DNA from: Alisma plantago-aquatica
Lineage: Eukaryota; Streptophyta; Magnoliopsida; Alismatales; Alismataceae
Direction of reading: 5' to 3'
Assembly (NCBI GenBank): GCA_963693085.1
Contig: OY856413.1
Coordinates: 466,235,379 to 466,299,378 of the forward strand
Length of the DNA stretch: 64,000 nt
Below the pieces are notes generated by a model. It was not told where the DNA came from. It did no database searches and saw nothing but the letters and a program-made list of their open reading frames with translations. The stretch's first letter is position 1; every line of letters begins with the position of its first letter. This document shows positions 48,792-63,800 of this stretch, in pieces. The position numbers were made by a program, and so were the translations under genes.

Positions 48792-49012
48792 TATATAATG
48801 GGAAAACCCTTTATTTGTTATACTGAAATGTTTACAATGCACTCTCTTTTATAGGACAAGAGAGGAAGGGAGATACAGAACCATGAAATATGGGATAAAG
48901 AAAAAGGCTAAAGACAAAGACAAGTCTATAGCACACAACACAACACACAACATAGGATAACACATAACAAAACACACACCACATGATAATGCATAAAGAG
49001 TATATACTAATA
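48792..49012 (-). repeat. 5' LTR of the copia element
   Basis: 221 bp, paired with 37276-37495. On the minus strand it starts TATTAGTATATAC, so the usual TG start is changed. Confidence 0.88.
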
Positions 49013-49017
49013 ACATC

Positions 49018-50219
49018 TATTGTAGACACCATTCAACACCATGATTGCAATATAGTAATGAGGTGCATATCCTACATCATCCACATGTGAGCATCATTTT
49101 TGTTGCATTATAATCTAACTTACTTGCTAATATAATTCAAGCAACTATTTCATCCACCCATTTGTTGGGTAATGGGTCACCAAAAATGTTATTCCTCATA
49201 CATTTTTATTAGGGACCACTTACATCATAGTACTTTATTTTGATCAACAAAAATGTAGTACAGACAATATGCTGTACTCAAAGTATTTAGCATGATATTT
49301 CCTCTACTACAATAAATTGTGTGATTTATTTTCTTTGTTGCCAATATCCTTGTGCTTTTCAATCGTTTGCTTTTGAGGATCTATTTTTTCAGTGTTTAAT
49401 TGGATTGGTTTGGGACCATTCCATGGAAAATAGTAATGAACATCATGTGTATAGATATATTTGTCTTCTCTTTGATCAATCAACCAATTTTGGGATAGTT
49501 ATTGTTGGAGCATGCTAAATAGTGTTATATTCTGGGATTTAATGGATGTAAGATTTATATATATTCATCTACTAGTTTAGTGTGATTAAGTTTCCAAACT
49601 AGTCACCATTATGTGCAATTTCATTTATATATTAGTAAACTAGAATTCATGAAATCGAGGGAACTAAGGGATTGTAGGCCTTACTAATTAATATGTTGAA
49701 AATTTGATGCATGGACCAGAGGGTTGATGCATTGATCTAGAGCCTAACCATACAAAATCTACTATTAAAGAATCAATGCACTAACAACCCTCATTAATGG
49801 CACTGACCTAGGTCAAAAACATTCAATTTGCATGCCATCAATGCATAAGACAAGGTAGTTAATACATCAACATGAAGCTGCCTAATTATAAAAAAATTCT
49901 GTTGAATCCAACAATTGTTTGATTTATTATGGGAAATCATATCAATTAAGACCTATATTTTTGGAAAATTATTTTATTTTATTTAAGAACTTGGTTGATG
50001 GACATAGAGAAGAGAGAAGAAGATAAGATATGTCTTTGTTTCCTATGTGTTCTTGGTGAACAAAAGTGACTAGTGAAAACCACCTAGATTTGTTCTACGA
50101 GTTGTTGTTGGTTTCTACAATGGGTTTTCTTTGATTTTTCATTATTCTCACTTTATCAGTTATAGCCTAACAAGGGTCATACATTGGAAAGTGGTAATGT
50201 GGGAATCTACAATATGAAA
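49018..50219. other. AT-rich stretch without recognisable feature
   Basis: No open frame above ~66 codons, no repeat of other parts of the window. Confidence 0.5.
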
Positions 50220-50760
50220 CATAGTTTATTAGACCTAGTGATGTCACAAGTGTTTTATGTACACTTCATGAAGATCCTTTTGAACATATCAATACATGTA
50301 TTGAATAATGTGATATTATAAAAGCAGACACGATGTGAGCCACAATAGTATATCTGAAGCTGAATTCTCACTAATGGAAAACTATGAATACATGGTATAA
50401 AAGCTTGGATACGAACTCAAGCAAATCTTGGTAGAAGATGCTATATAAGTTTCTATAGTGACACTTTCAACCTCATAAGACTACAAAAATTATGGGAAAG
50501 ATGCATACATTTATATAAGAAATGGGGAATCCTATTTGGAAGGTTGGGAATGATTGAGTGGAAAATTGAGGAGATATCTTCATCACAAAATTGACCCCTT
50601 TAACAAGGGTAAAATATTCTATCATTGGCTACACACAAAAAAGCGGTCCATGCTTTATCCGTAAGAGGAGGTTTGTTTCTAAACAATTTAAGAAACCAAA
50701 ATCTAGGGAGTTAAAAAGAGTGTGGGCATGAATCAGTCCTGGGATAAAGAACATGAAAAA
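50220..50760 (+). pseudogene. gag: heavily decayed Athila/Tat-like gag
   Basis: A plus-strand reading gives EDPFEHINTCIE-CDIIKADTM-ATIVYLKLN and YKSLDTNSSKSW-KMLYKFL, which recalls the capsid region of plant Athila/Tat gag (DPxxHLxxFxExCDTxKxxGV...). Stops occur every 15-30 codons and frames shift, so the copy is very old. Neither end nor LTR can be set. Confidence 0.4.
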
Positions 50761-53700
50761 AGGAAGAAACAAAAAGTACTTTGGAGGTGAAAGAGATGGC
50801 TAAACTAAAATCATAGTTCAATGTACTAACAAAGCAGTTAAGTGAATTGCAACAACATGTTGCCCGCATAAGAGGATGTCATGTAGAGTAGGTAGCAAAA
50901 TACAAGGAAAGATTAGTATCCATCGTGCAGCCATAAAAAATTTTCAATGGAAGCATCCAAACAATTTTCAGTAGGACCCTTGACAATAGTATATGACTCA
51001 AACAACATCATAAACAACCACCTCAACTAAATCAACTCTAATGTTATAACAAACAAGGAAATTACTACGAAGTTTGAGGTCCTAGTCAGCTAGATAAATT
51101 TGAACACATGCTCAAAAAGTATATGAACAAATGTAATCAATACTTTGACCAGTCATGAAAAATTATATCAAACATGGTGTCCCTTATCAAGATCTTAGAG
51201 ACACATGTATGGAAGTTGGTAGTCACATCAGGATTTTATTAGAAACATAGAGTTTCCCAACAACAATAAGCAGTCCAAGTTAGTGAGCTTGTGAAGTGGA
51301 AATTTTATTTATGGCACAAATACATTGCCATGTGATGATGTGTAAAATCCCATGATAGTTACTTCTGGACTAGAAGTGGAGGACTAAGTTATTCCACATT
51401 TGCTATTAAATCACAAACAGATCTGGGGCAAGAAGATGTTTCAAATTCACCTAATGTAAGCTTGGGTTTGGGCAATATCCCCAAGGATACCTATGTTCCA
51501 CCTCATCAGTGGAATGTTGTGGTTTTGGTTCCTTATCCTCACATTTTGAAGAGGGGAAAATGTCACAAATATGTCATTACCACAGTCCTCATCCCACTTC
51601 CTGGGTATATAGTGTTAAATGGATTAAAGCATCCATCTCTGATAAGCTGAGAGATTTGAAACAAAATATGCAATTATAATAATAAATCTTAAATTGATTA
51701 ATATAATGAACCTTACATGGTTTACAACATGATCTAAATGAAAAGTTGAAAGCAAGATACATGAGACTAAACTTACAAACCCTTTATGCCAAGAAGATCC
51801 CTCATGAAGTTGTTTTAGTGGAACACATTCATCATATCATCAGAATATCATAATAGAGATCGGAAAAAAGATGCCACAAACTCACCTGTTGTAACCTAAA
51901 ATCATAAAAATAAAGATGTGATCATTACAAACACAATGATACATTGGTGATAAACCAACATAGTTAATTGGTAAAGTGTTCATGATGGAGACTTACAAAA
52001 ACAATGAAAACTTTGTTACTATGAATAACATGGCATAGAAACTTAGGCATTTGAACAAGATTTTTTCCATTATAACTTTTATGTCAAAAAATGTAGCCAC
52101 TTCCAAATGAAGCCTGATACGTGTATCCAAAGGTATAAACACGTCCACATAAGCCACAATATGATATAGACACTTCGATATGGGTTTCAAAGATATATCC
52201 ACTCCCACCTCAGGTGTGCTAAACAATGAAAATGAATGAATGTTTGTATTTATTTTGACTTATGAAATGGTAAATAGTAGGATATCACTTGTTGAGTGAT
52301 CAATGAATGTGTTGTACCCATGTCTGCTAATATGGAAATCTTATATAAATAACATAAATCTAAACAAGTATATTTATCTAACATGTAATGGAAGGGGAAA
52401 TGAATCCCTTACTTGGATTCAAAGGATATACTCATCAATCACTTTTGGCCAAATTCTTCCCTACATGTGGTTGACTGGTATTTTTCATCCAAATTGGGGT
52501 GCTTGTCCCTGACCTCTACTAGTACTCTACTATTGAATACGTTATGATATATACCTTTATGTCACCTATTTACTTTTTTTTTTAATGTGTGTATCAACAT
52601 TCTGTATTTCCTCATTGGAAAGAGTTCCTTGCTTTAGATTTGCATGTATTAGAGTGGTGATTTTTATATAACTGGAACTGTTTTATTTGTTTTTCTCCCA
52701 GTGGTTCACTCATTAGTACTAATCTAATACTTTATTCTCAACATAGTTGTACAACCCATCTTCCTTCTCTTCAAGTCGAGTAGGATATTTACCTCCTTTG
52801 ATGAAAATTATCTCTCTTCTTATTGTTGTGAAGCTGCACATATTCACATAATATAGCTATAACTAGCTCTATTATAAGGACCTGACCTCTAGTGATATTC
52901 ATAATTCTATCTACTTCTCATTTCCCTCTCACTTACCCTCATTGATTGCATTAAAGATAAAAAAATTCCCTTTTTCTCCGTGATATATATTATTTACTAA
53001 AGTTTATTACTTCAATGTTCTACAAATCTTCAAACCCTGTTCTTATTGATAGGTTATAGTTGTGGGAAAAACCTAAATAGAGCCATAAATTATGACTCTA
53101 ACATTTCTTTTTTCATGATTCTTTATCTTATATCATCTAACTAACACATATTCACTTAAAGATATGGTTCTATGAAGTATCTATTCTCAAACTCTTCATT
53201 GATATAACCTCAAATGATTTTTTGAATACATCTCTTCTATTCCTCCATGTCCCACTAGTGTCCATCATTGTCATTGATAAATATATAAAGTGTTAATTAT
53301 ATCCTATCCATAATATGGTATAAAAGATATGGAAAAGGATTTCAACACCCCCTCAACCAAAAATTTGAACTAGTAGGGTTAGCAGTGTTTGCATAATAAG
53401 TGGCACCTACAGAAAAGATGGTCAAAGGTCTTCCCCAAGCCTCATTAAAGTTTTTTGGTTACAATGATACTTTGGGAATGTGGAAAGGAATCCTATAAAT
53501 AAGATATTAGAACATGGGCACATCACCTATCAGAATTGTTTTTTTTGGCTATATCAATGGGTCCAACATGAATTAGGGAAGACGTGGAGGCTGTGTAGGT
53601 ACCACCTCATACACTATGGATTATTATGCCCTCTTACAATCAACTACTTGATGTTTATTAGTTTTTGGTGACATTTAACCACTCTCTCTTCATTGTTCAT

Positions 53701-53955
53701 GTTGTCCTGCCATATCTGGATCATCACAAGGTTGGGGATTAGATATGAAGAATGCCAAATAAAATACTATGGCTTGACATCATGTATCTTTGTAGGCTCA
53801 TTGAAACTTAAGATCATATTCTACCAAATATGATACCCAATCCCATGATCATGCAATTACATGTCATACAATTAGGGTTATGTGTGAAACTAGAGTGGTT
53901 TTACCGATAACAAACAGTACAAACTAATCATATATGTTACATGTCTGTAAAATCA
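50761..53955. other. AT-rich sequence, no assignable gene
   Basis: May include more of the decayed element that starts at 50220. One 62-codon frame at 51462-51650 is unlike any family I know. Nothing else supports a gene. Confidence 0.4.
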
Positions 53956-54093
53956 TGAAGAACATGATGTGTATCTGGTCGGGTATGGGCTTATCCTCTT
54001 ATTGAATATGATCTTCTATAGAGAGTCAGTTATAAGATCATATTCAATAAGAGGATAAGCCCATACTCGACCAGATACACATCATGTTCTTCA
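53956..54093. repeat. near-perfect hairpin with 60-bp arms
   Basis: Left arm 53956-54015, right arm 54034-54093, with one mismatch (GTCGGGTATGG against GTCGAGTATGG) and an 18-base loop. No gene lies nearby. It could be a very short MITE, or the source of a hairpin RNA; the sequence alone does not decide. Confidence 0.9.
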
Positions 54094-55208
54094 CAAGTAT
54101 TTTAAAGTTATAAGTTATAAGATGATCACACAACATTTGATTATGACAAGTGTTTGGAGTCAGTTGTGTTAGAGTGCGGTCATTTACTACATCTCAATAA
54201 GAACCATAAAACATTATCAGATTTTTATTAGCTACTTCAATTTTAATATAGTTTTTTTATTATAAATTACAACTATATAATATATGAAAAGTAGTATAAA
54301 CTTAACTAGATAGATTGATTCAAAACACATGATAGACAATGATAATTTGGAGATATACATATAGATCAGAGCCCTCTGCTTTGTGATTAATCCTCATTTT
54401 CAGTAGTGACAGTACCAAACACAATAATTAGGATATTCTGAAGCAGCTAAAGGGATTGGCCTTACTCAGAGTAAGAAATTATATAAGTATTGAGCATTAC
54501 CTTTATCAAGATTAAATGTTAATACTTACGCATTATGAATGACAACAAAAGGATTCAAAATGACTATCCTCTTTGAGGATCAAGATGAATCTTCTATAAT
54601 AATTGAGTCTAATAGACGATCTCCATTGAAGTATTATAAGATTTTTGATATAAAAATAAAATTTGAAGGAGAAAGCATCAAACATTTATCATATCAATAG
54701 TTACTCACAAATATAAAGAAAGATCAAGAAACATGAATCACGATCCATATATAAAAATAACACCTTATTATGGTTCGACATATAATTCTCTAAGATAATA
54801 CTAATTTTTCTTCCACTAACTATAGGTTATTGGGAAAATTTGATTTCTAGGATTCTAAGGGTAGAGTCAATGGTAGAAAATACAATCTTGTGACACTACG
54901 GTGTCATTTCAAGTCTGACTTATAGTCTACCACTAAAGGGGTGTGTGGTGGTGGAGGAATTGAGTTTTCTGTGGATGACTATAGGTAGGGTGTTTGTTGA
55001 AATGTCACACTGTCACTGGTGGATGGTGGACAACAAGTTTAGGGTGAAGGAGAAATGGATCCAGAGTCTTGAACCACAAGAATGTTTTTGGAGGCATTAT
55101 ATATATAGGCATGGAGCATGCAAGAGTCCTTTTGGCAATACTCACAAGGAATAAAATAGGGAGGATGTTAAATTTGAGATAGAGGTCCTTGGGTATTAGA
55201 GTGTATCA
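54094..55208. other. AT-rich sequence, no recognisable gene
   Basis: A 69-codon plus frame at 54945-55154 matches no known family. Nothing further seen. Confidence 0.4.
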
Positions 55209-55480
55209 CTGTGTCTAAGATCATTCTCAAGACCAATGACTATTTTGTATCTAAGTGCTTGGAACATTCCTAGATCAAGACTGATACTAGTGATTTTTGG
55301 ACCTGAGTGCTTGGAGAAGTCCTGGGTAGAGTCTGAAACTAGTAATTTCTTGACTTGAGCTCTAGAAAAAAAATTTTGGGTCAAGCCTAAGACTGGCTAG
55401 AGTTGAAATCTTGGAAGAGGCTTGGGTTGAGTTTGGGATTGGTAATTTTTGGACTCAAATGCTTGGAAGTCTCCTTGGTT
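55209..55480. repeat. degenerate 51-bp tandem repeat, about five copies
   Basis: TGCTTGGA-type cores recur at about 55256, 55308, 55359, 55409 and 55460, each followed by a GTC(A/T)(A/G)G(A/T)CT-like and a GGTAATTTTTGGAC-like word. Confidence 0.75.
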
Positions 55481-58402
55481 GGAATACTGACATATTTGAA
55501 ATTTTCTCCTCATATTTACATTAATGTACGTGTAGGTTAATTGGACTTCATGACATGGATCACATAGCTTTGTATGAGTTACTCAATGTCCTATTTTCCT
55601 GACTTAATGGAGTAAAATCATTGTCTATCTGATTGTCGAAGACCTTAGCAAGTGAAACACCTTTCATGAGTGATAGTTGTTCCTTCAACAAATGTGGGGC
55701 CTCATTTTCTTATTCCAAGAGGTTTTCATGTGTTGAAGCAAGCTTGAGAAGTAGACTTGGCTGAGTAGTCAAATGAACCCATTTGAGGTCAAATTCAGAT
55801 AAAATTGTCTTCCATGATCATTCTTCGAGAAAGTAGAAATTTTTAAGATTCATGCATAACTAGTGGATCTCTTTATTCAAAAGCACAATGAAACTATTTA
55901 GATCCATGAGAACAACCAAAAATTGATGTGTGCAATATTATTTTAGAACTACTAAAAATGTTCCATTTTAGAAATACATCATTAAAGAAAGAAGAATCTT
56001 ATTAAAATAAAATTTAAATTAGATACTCTACACTTTATTGAACTACCTTGAAGTGAAACCATAGGATAAATACATTTATATAAAATAAAATGGCTCTACA
56101 TGTTCCGTATATACATGATGTACATTGAAATATCTACAAAATATGTGTTATGAACACAAATGCATAAATCATCCTTCTCAAAACTTGAGCTTACTAGGAC
56201 AACTGTACTACATGAATACCAAAACTAACACTCACCTCTACATGACTTCTCTTTCTACATCTACTTGTCAATTTTTTTAGTTATCATCGATGTAATCCTA
56301 CAGGGGTTGTCGAGACATTATAAAAATGAAACAATGAGAGTGAGATAAATATCTTACAAAATGATAGAAGTTCTAGAAAAGAGGTACAAATATGTACACT
56401 ACATGTATAATATCAAAAAGGTGAATAACCATAACAAGGATATAAATTCCACATGCTACAATTATATATTGGAAATATGCAAAAAATATGGAAGAGTTAA
56501 ACTATACTAACAAATTCTACCTAGCATTTTAATAATCTATTATAACTTTTCCTTGATTTTGGTAAATCATATGCTCCTAGTTTGATGTAATGGATTAAAA
56601 TGTTCTTAGCCCATCATATAAGATCTTAGGGTTACTGGCCAGACTTAGCCACGTCTTTGTCTATGTGACTATACTCATTTTTGGGGTATATCATCTTGTG
56701 ACCTACATAAAAACTTAGGTCAAACATCTTGTTAAACTCTAAATCACCCTATATTATTTTGGCTCATTTAGGAACATCACATTTCTTGTAAATTATTGCA
56801 GTAGTAGTTTGTGGTATCAGCATGTGTTTTAGACTCAATATGCTATCAAAAATTATCGATCTCAAGAATATGAGGAGAACCCAAAACATGAGTAATCTTA
56901 GTATCTTTCAAGTATTAAACAATATATTACTCCTAGAAATAATCTCACACCTTCAAGATCTCCATAAGATTTCTTATTTTTCTTCCCTAAAATTAGACCC
57001 TAGGAAAATTCTATGGTGCCTAGGGCAAACTAACAATAGTGAATTACCGTTACACTTGATATCAATATAGGTCCAAGAGAGGGAAAAGAAGGATTAGGAA
57101 CAAGCATGAGGTTTCCTTTGGTGATTTTAAAAGGTTTCAAGCAGAGGTGTAAAAGGAGAAAAATGAGGTAAGAATACTATAGTAAATCAATAAACAACTA
57201 AAGACAATTATCTAAATTGACATAAAATTGTATTGCTATATTATTTCATGCCAATTTCTTCAAATTACCTCCTGTTGCATTTTTCCTAGGGATTGGAGAT
57301 TCATAATAGTAGAATAACAATTTGCAAAGTCTAGGGTAATAATTAAGACTTATAGTCGATCTTAGTGCTAGGGAAAATTTCTTGAAATCATATTGATACA
57401 TTTTTTAGTCGATTATAATTTTGGCTATCCTAGCTAAGGGCTAAGTGAGTGGTGACTTCCAACTTGTAGAGAGTGTGATTGGAAAACTAGAGACCATGAT
57501 CTTCTCTACTAGTGTCAAGAAAGACGGAATGATTAGTTATCAAGTCATACAAATTATGACAATTTAACAACTATCCCAATGGTAGCGACCCTACAGTTTT
57601 TCTATAGTATATGCTCTTCTTAGTTGACTAACTAAATGATAGTTTGGACAGATTAAAGGGCTTGACTTATCCAAAACTATATATTTTCTTGATAGTGACT
57701 GTTAACAGTACTAGTACCAAATGCAAGAGTTTTATAATCCTATCAATGGCTCAAATCATTACAAAACTACATATAAACATCGTAGAACTTAAGGAAGGAT
57801 TACTAAATAATTTCTAATCATATTTTAGATGTAATGAAACTAGAATATTGCTAAAACCCTAGTTTGAAAGAAGCTAAGGTTCCACTTATCCAAACACTTG
57901 CTAATGAAACCTAAAGGATATCACACATGTACATAAAAAATTAAACATATTAAGCATTAAACTAGTTTTCATCAAGGGTAGAAATCACAATTAATTGATG
58001 AAAATCTGAATTAGGTCTAATATAAGATATATGATCTAAAAATTTCATGTATATTTCTGAAATCTTGTATATGTATTAATGCAATTTTTTTTTGAACATG
58101 CATTTCTAATTTATGGTATTTGGAACTAGGTAGATCTTAAGAAAATATGATTATATCCACTACATCTGACGAAGGCCTAAACATTTTTTTTGGTGTATTT
58201 CTAAAATTATCAATAGTGGTATGGAGTATAAAATAAGATATACTGACCTTTGTATTCTTCAAGAACTGAAAAATAAGAATCTATTTGGTTGTCCTCTTCT
58301 ACTATAAATACTTATATCATATACTTTAGTCGTGAATAAACTTCAAGTATAAACACACCTTACTTATAATCACATTTTAGGTGATTTAACATTTAGGTAT
58401 TC
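55481..58402. other. AT-rich sequence, no recognisable gene
   Basis: An 82-codon plus frame at 56822-57070 has no family likeness. No structured repeat found. Confidence 0.4.
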
Positions 58403-58555
58403 ATAGTTATTTATGGGACAAGTGACCTATTATGTCACATAAAATCTATCCATCCTTACTTATGGGTCAAGTGCCCTATTTTGTCACATAAAAATCCATC
58501 TATAGTTATTTGCGGGTCAAGTAACCTATTATTTAACATTTTATCTATATATACT
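58403..58555. repeat. 49-50-bp tandem repeat, three copies
   Basis: Units start near 58412, 58461 and 58511: TATGGG(A/T)CAAGTG(A/C)CCTATT(A/T)TGTCACATAAAA and a third, more changed copy. Confidence 0.85.
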
Positions 58556-60817
58556 ATTGTATACTCATTTCTTATATTAAAAAAATTACTTGGTTTATCC
58601 TCATAATAGCAAGTAGGAATTTATGATTGTTGTTCACTTCGCATTCGATGGATGACTTCTCTATGATAGAAAATTTTGAATTCTTTAAATCAAAATCATG
58701 GGTGGCAATTCACTCAAGTGATCCATTACAATAAATTTATATGTTCATTTTTAATTTAATCTATTAAGTAAATTGTTAACATAATAAGGAGGTGTATTTG
58801 TCCTCATAATTGAGGCAATTGTTTCGAAATCATTCTAGTTAGAATATTTTGACAATGCAAACATATTCATTATTGGATACCTAGTGATTTTCTTAACATG
58901 AATATATATGTTGAACTTCAATTCAATAAACAAGTTGATCATTCCATGCTAATGGTATTTTGCACTCTTGATTTTACATATCTCTTAAATACGTCTAATA
59001 TGTATTGTACTAGATTATTTCTTATTTTTTTCGATAGCTAGTTTTCATAAAGGATACATATTTCATGTGCATTCAATCCAATTTAATGTCATGCTCAAGT
59101 TGTATTTAGAGAAAAAATGTATGCTTTCAATCAAAATGTGATACATCTATGTAAGTTCCATTGGGAGAGGTATGTTCCCTTCATGAGCTTATTACAACAT
59201 CTTTCATTTACTTAACTAACTCTCATGGTTATGTTGATTCTTAGTCCAACATCTATATGGTGTACTTCTATTCGAATTCCTAATAATTATTCTTCAACAT
59301 ATTCTTATACATCCAATACCACTTAATCATCATGTTTGCTACTTGACACTTAGTTGAATTCTCATAATAACCATGTTAAGGAGCTTCTTCCCAAGACTAT
59401 AGGATGGTGCAAAATTATATGCAGATACTACATCCACTCACCTCACCTTATTTGTGAATATTGAAGATTAGGATGCTTTTACATATGTTAAAAAGAATTT
59501 GAATCTTATTTCCTATCATGATACACATCCTTTACAAACTAGAAAATCCTAGTATAAATTATTCTCTCACTGCTGCATGGGACAATATACACTAAACATT
59601 TTCTTGAGAACTTTACAAGATGAAGCCTGAAAGTCACATATACAAACTAAGTTGTATTTTCTTAGTAATAATTGTATTTGTTCATTAGGAGCCCATACCT
59701 ATCATAAACATGTCATTAGCTACAAATGATGCTCTATATGATCCTAAGGGTGAAAATCATTATAGATAAATGTTTTCTCAAGATAAAAGAAATAATTTTG
59801 TAGAAAAATTTATCCATATTCTCAAACACACCAAAAATATTGTTGTTCTAACATTTTTGTGTTATATAAGTGGCATGATAGATGGTTGACAATTTTTAAC
59901 ATTCTTTAATGCCAACTTAAGTGAGTATGTATAATAAAAATGAATAAAAAAAGTTTCCCTCTTATTTTTTATTCACACACAGGAAGCCCTCTGTGTATAC
60001 CATGGCTTAATAAGTTGACCCAAAATTGTGATGTCATAGATTTTTGTCCAACATGCATGTCTACTCTAACATGTTCTTATCTTGTAGCCCTTAGGATTAG
60101 TATATCATCAATGAATCATGTATAATTTATCTTTATACTACATAATATTATGTTAAACCAATTTTGATATAAGATTTGAAGTTAATATGATGTGATTTTA
60201 TTAGTGACTAATGAGACATACATAAATTTTATGATAAGTCAAGATCGATAGTAATATTATAAGGAAATAATTATAATAATAAAATTCATGATATATTAAT
60301 TGTCGTTCTCATTTCTTGATATTTAAAATACTTTTAGGAGTATTTGTGGAGAAATTACTATGTGCAATGATTGCTGCCGACCTTGGCAGGTAATTGCTGA
60401 TCTAGCTTTGGTTGGTTTTAGCTTGGGCTGAGTTTGAGTCAACCACATATTTTCAAGTGAAATTTATCCTAGACGATATGGACTTTGGTGTTGGTGACGA
60501 TCAATTGGTTGGTCGATGACTACTAGCAACCTAGCGGATGGTTGGTATGACATCAACCTATAGCAAGTTGGTGATGACTTGGTTCTTGTCATTGTTAAGA
60601 ATATGGAGGTCATTGGCAAACCTAGTTTCATGATGACAAATGAGAAGGATTTGGATGAGAGCAATATCATCACAACATAAGAGATTAAACTGGCCCTTTT
60701 GTTCATGGCACCACCATAATTTTAATTGATTAAGCTATCACTGCAAGGTCATTAAGTCTACTATTTGAATTATTTTTATTAAAATATATGATATTACACC
60801 TATACCTTTATAAATAC
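58556..60817. other. AT-rich sequence, no recognisable gene
   Basis: At 60360-60710 the base composition is more balanced and both strands have moderately open frames, perhaps an old element fragment, but no family word is visible. Confidence 0.35.
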
Positions 60818-60868
60818 CTACATACATACATACATATATATACACACATATATATACATATATATATA
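60818..60868. repeat. CATA/TA microsatellite
   Basis: Runs of ACATACATACATA followed by TATATA and CACATATA units. Confidence 0.9.
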
Positions 60869-63800
60869 CTATTCCTAAACTCTTTTCCACCCATTCATAA
60901 CCTTCCACAACTGTTGTGTGGCTATATTTGAGGAGCTTTGAAGGAAAGGTGAAAGAACATAGGTGAGTTTTTATTTATCTTTAAAATATCTTTTTCTTCC
61001 TGATCATTCTTCATTTTTACATTCCTTTTTTTCTCTACATTCATATGAAAAAATCATATACTAGAACCCTATCTTATCCTCTCCTATAGTCAAATGTTAG
61101 AAATGCAACCATGTGATCACATGTTGGGAATATCAATTAGGGTGCACCCTAACCAAGGAAAGAAAGATATTGGATTTGAGTTGGATGATCCTAAGATAGA
61201 GTTCCATACAAAATACATGTGAAGAAAAGACAAATAAACATAAATATTCAAGAACCCAATTAATAAAAATAAGAACGATCACCATAAGATGCAAATCCCA
61301 AAGTTTACAAAAGTGGGGAAAGCCCAAAGTTACAACATAAGTTTAGGTAATATATAAACTTTAGGGCCCAAAGGGTTACATACATCTTGCACAAAATTTC
61401 CTAATACATGGTTGAAGTAGAAAATAAACAACTACCACATATTAATATGAGAGTCCTCTCCAAGTTCCCATGTGTGTTTTGAGTTGTCCATTCTTCATTG
61501 ACTTCAATGATGAGGACATAGCTGATAAATTCATGAAATAGATCAACATATGAATGTCGATACATGGGAAAGAACATAAAGAAGCATAATGGACATAATG
61601 GAAAAATGATATATATAATAGGACAATCCTTTATTAAATAAACATGTTTATGAGATAATGTTTTAGCATGTTTAACACTTGGCCATTTGTATTATCTTAA
61701 ATTGACATAGATATCTTTAAGAATTCAAATTCGCATTATTACACTTATACGGGATGAACATTGTCAATAGGTACTGAGTCAGAATCCCACCCATGGCCAC
61801 AATCATGGCCCACATTTTGTTTTAATATGAGTGAAGTTATTACGATAATGTGCATTATAAATAACACATACAAAGTGTAGTAGACAGAACATGCAATCAA
61901 TATGATGACCAAATTGACCATGTAACTCTTCTAGGTTCTTAATAGTCACACAAGAAGATCACTTATTATTTTGATTCCTAGAAAATTGTTATTTTTAAGA
62001 AGATTTGAAGGGGCTATTACCATTATAATAATAGTTGGTTTTACCCATTTTTTTAATAAACAAGGGAAAATAGAGTGCCGTCGAGTGGATTTATCATCAC
62101 TTGAGTCCAATGAGTCTTTACTTGGTCAAAAGCTCATAGATCTTGACCCTAGGGGTTTAATGCTTGCTAGATTCACAAAGAACCTCTATTATGGTGAGTT
62201 TGATATCAAGTTTGCAATTAATTGTCAAATTTTGCTACATAATTATTTTTTACTTGGTTCTACATCATTTTCTAATGAAAAAGTCACATGATTCTAATTT
62301 TATATGCTTCTCATATCAATATAAATTTTCAAACAGATAAATCATTGAGTACTCAAGGTTGATGTTTGTTTACAATCTATTGAGAAAATTGATATAAAAA
62401 TAAATGATGTATTTGAGTTTTAAAAATGGAAAAATGATTGTACTTCAATATGTGCTAAAATTTATACCATTTAGCGCACATGGGTGAGCTAGTAATTTTC
62501 ACACAGGGATCATTCTCCACTTCTTTGGTCGAGATGAAGAGTTGTGGTGGTTGAATTTGAGCTCATGGACCTATCAAGGTTAACAAATGGTTGTTTAGAT
62601 TTCACACTATCCCCCAATCTCATTGATCTCTCATGATAAGAGAGGTGGCCTGATATCACTAAGACATAGAAATAGGAGTAGGAATCTCTATGGAAAGAGG
62701 TCGATGATAGGGAATGGTGTAAAAACCAAACAAATACCTCATCAAAAAAGTCTACAACATCTAGGGAAGTACATTTGATGAAAATGCAAGTAAAGCATGA
62801 ATGTCAAAGGGGTAAAAATATGTGACGGAAAATTACCTTAGCTAGGACATAAACATGTACTAGACAAACTCTACTTGGTTGAGGGAAGAAAAGAGTATGA
62901 ACTTCTAGCTTGGAAATGGTTGGTCTACTTAGACAAAGTCTATCTTTATGATATAAGGTTAGGTATTGGGATGGATCATCACTAGATCCCAAGGTCATTA
63001 AGGGTAGTGAAGGATTATTAGAACACCAGAGGATCTTATAGTGCATAGAATCGGTATGCAATTACATGAGAAACATGCGTAGTTTGGATGTCATCAAACA
63101 ATGACATGAAGATTGAAGGGGAAGTCAAAGGTATAGGTAGGGCTTTTATATAGAAGATGATCATCTATTAGATAAGATGATAGAATAGAAGATTTTCTTT
63201 CCCCTCCTTTAAAACCATGACAGAGGATGAATGTCTGCAAGGGTGGTAAATTCAAGGTAACCACTATGAATTAAACCCAAATCCCTTTGATAAGGGGCAC
63301 CATGATTGACAACTTGGATCACCCCTTTTTGGCAATCTATGGGATATTTAAAGGTAGAGAAGCATATAAATAGACCCAGTAAAGGCTATAAATGGCTAAT
63401 TCTATTGTTTCTTACATTTTCAACCAGCTATAAAGATGAAGAGGGATGTTGGGATTTAAATATGGTGCCTAAAGAACCTCTCCTATAAAATAGGGAATAT
63501 CAAGGCTGTCACGGCCCTCCAAGGTTGTCAGACAACACCAAAGTGGTTGGGCAACCTTGTGGTGTATTTCCAACAAGGTAAGTCCACACTATCATTCTTG
63601 TTAGAGGTAGGGGATGACATTGTTTGCTAATGGTATTTATCTAATCATATATGCTCATATCAATTATTAATGAACCAACAAATCAAAAGGGCGTAGGTCG
63701 AGTATTAAATTTATTTCTGGCTAGGGAGTTTGAAACTTTCATCTAAATATATTATTTTTATTTCTTTATAAATTTTAAATTATTAATTAAGTATTCAAAT

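Larger units (their letters stand above)
37276..49012 (-). mobile_element. Ty1/copia retrotransposon, split by a CACTA element
   Basis: Short LTRs of 220-221 bp flank a minus-strand gag-protease-integrase-RT-RNase H order, the copia arrangement. Removing the CACTA insert leaves about 5.35 kb, a normal copia length. Flanks GCATC (37271-37275) and ACATC (49013-49017) look like a target duplication with one changed base. The LTR copies differ at roughly twenty positions, and all gene regions are broken, so this is an old copy. Confidence 0.9.

Noticed and set aside
61971..62291. 106-codon plus-strand open frame
   Set aside because: No motif, no neighbour, AT-rich codon use like the surroundings; not enough to call a gene.
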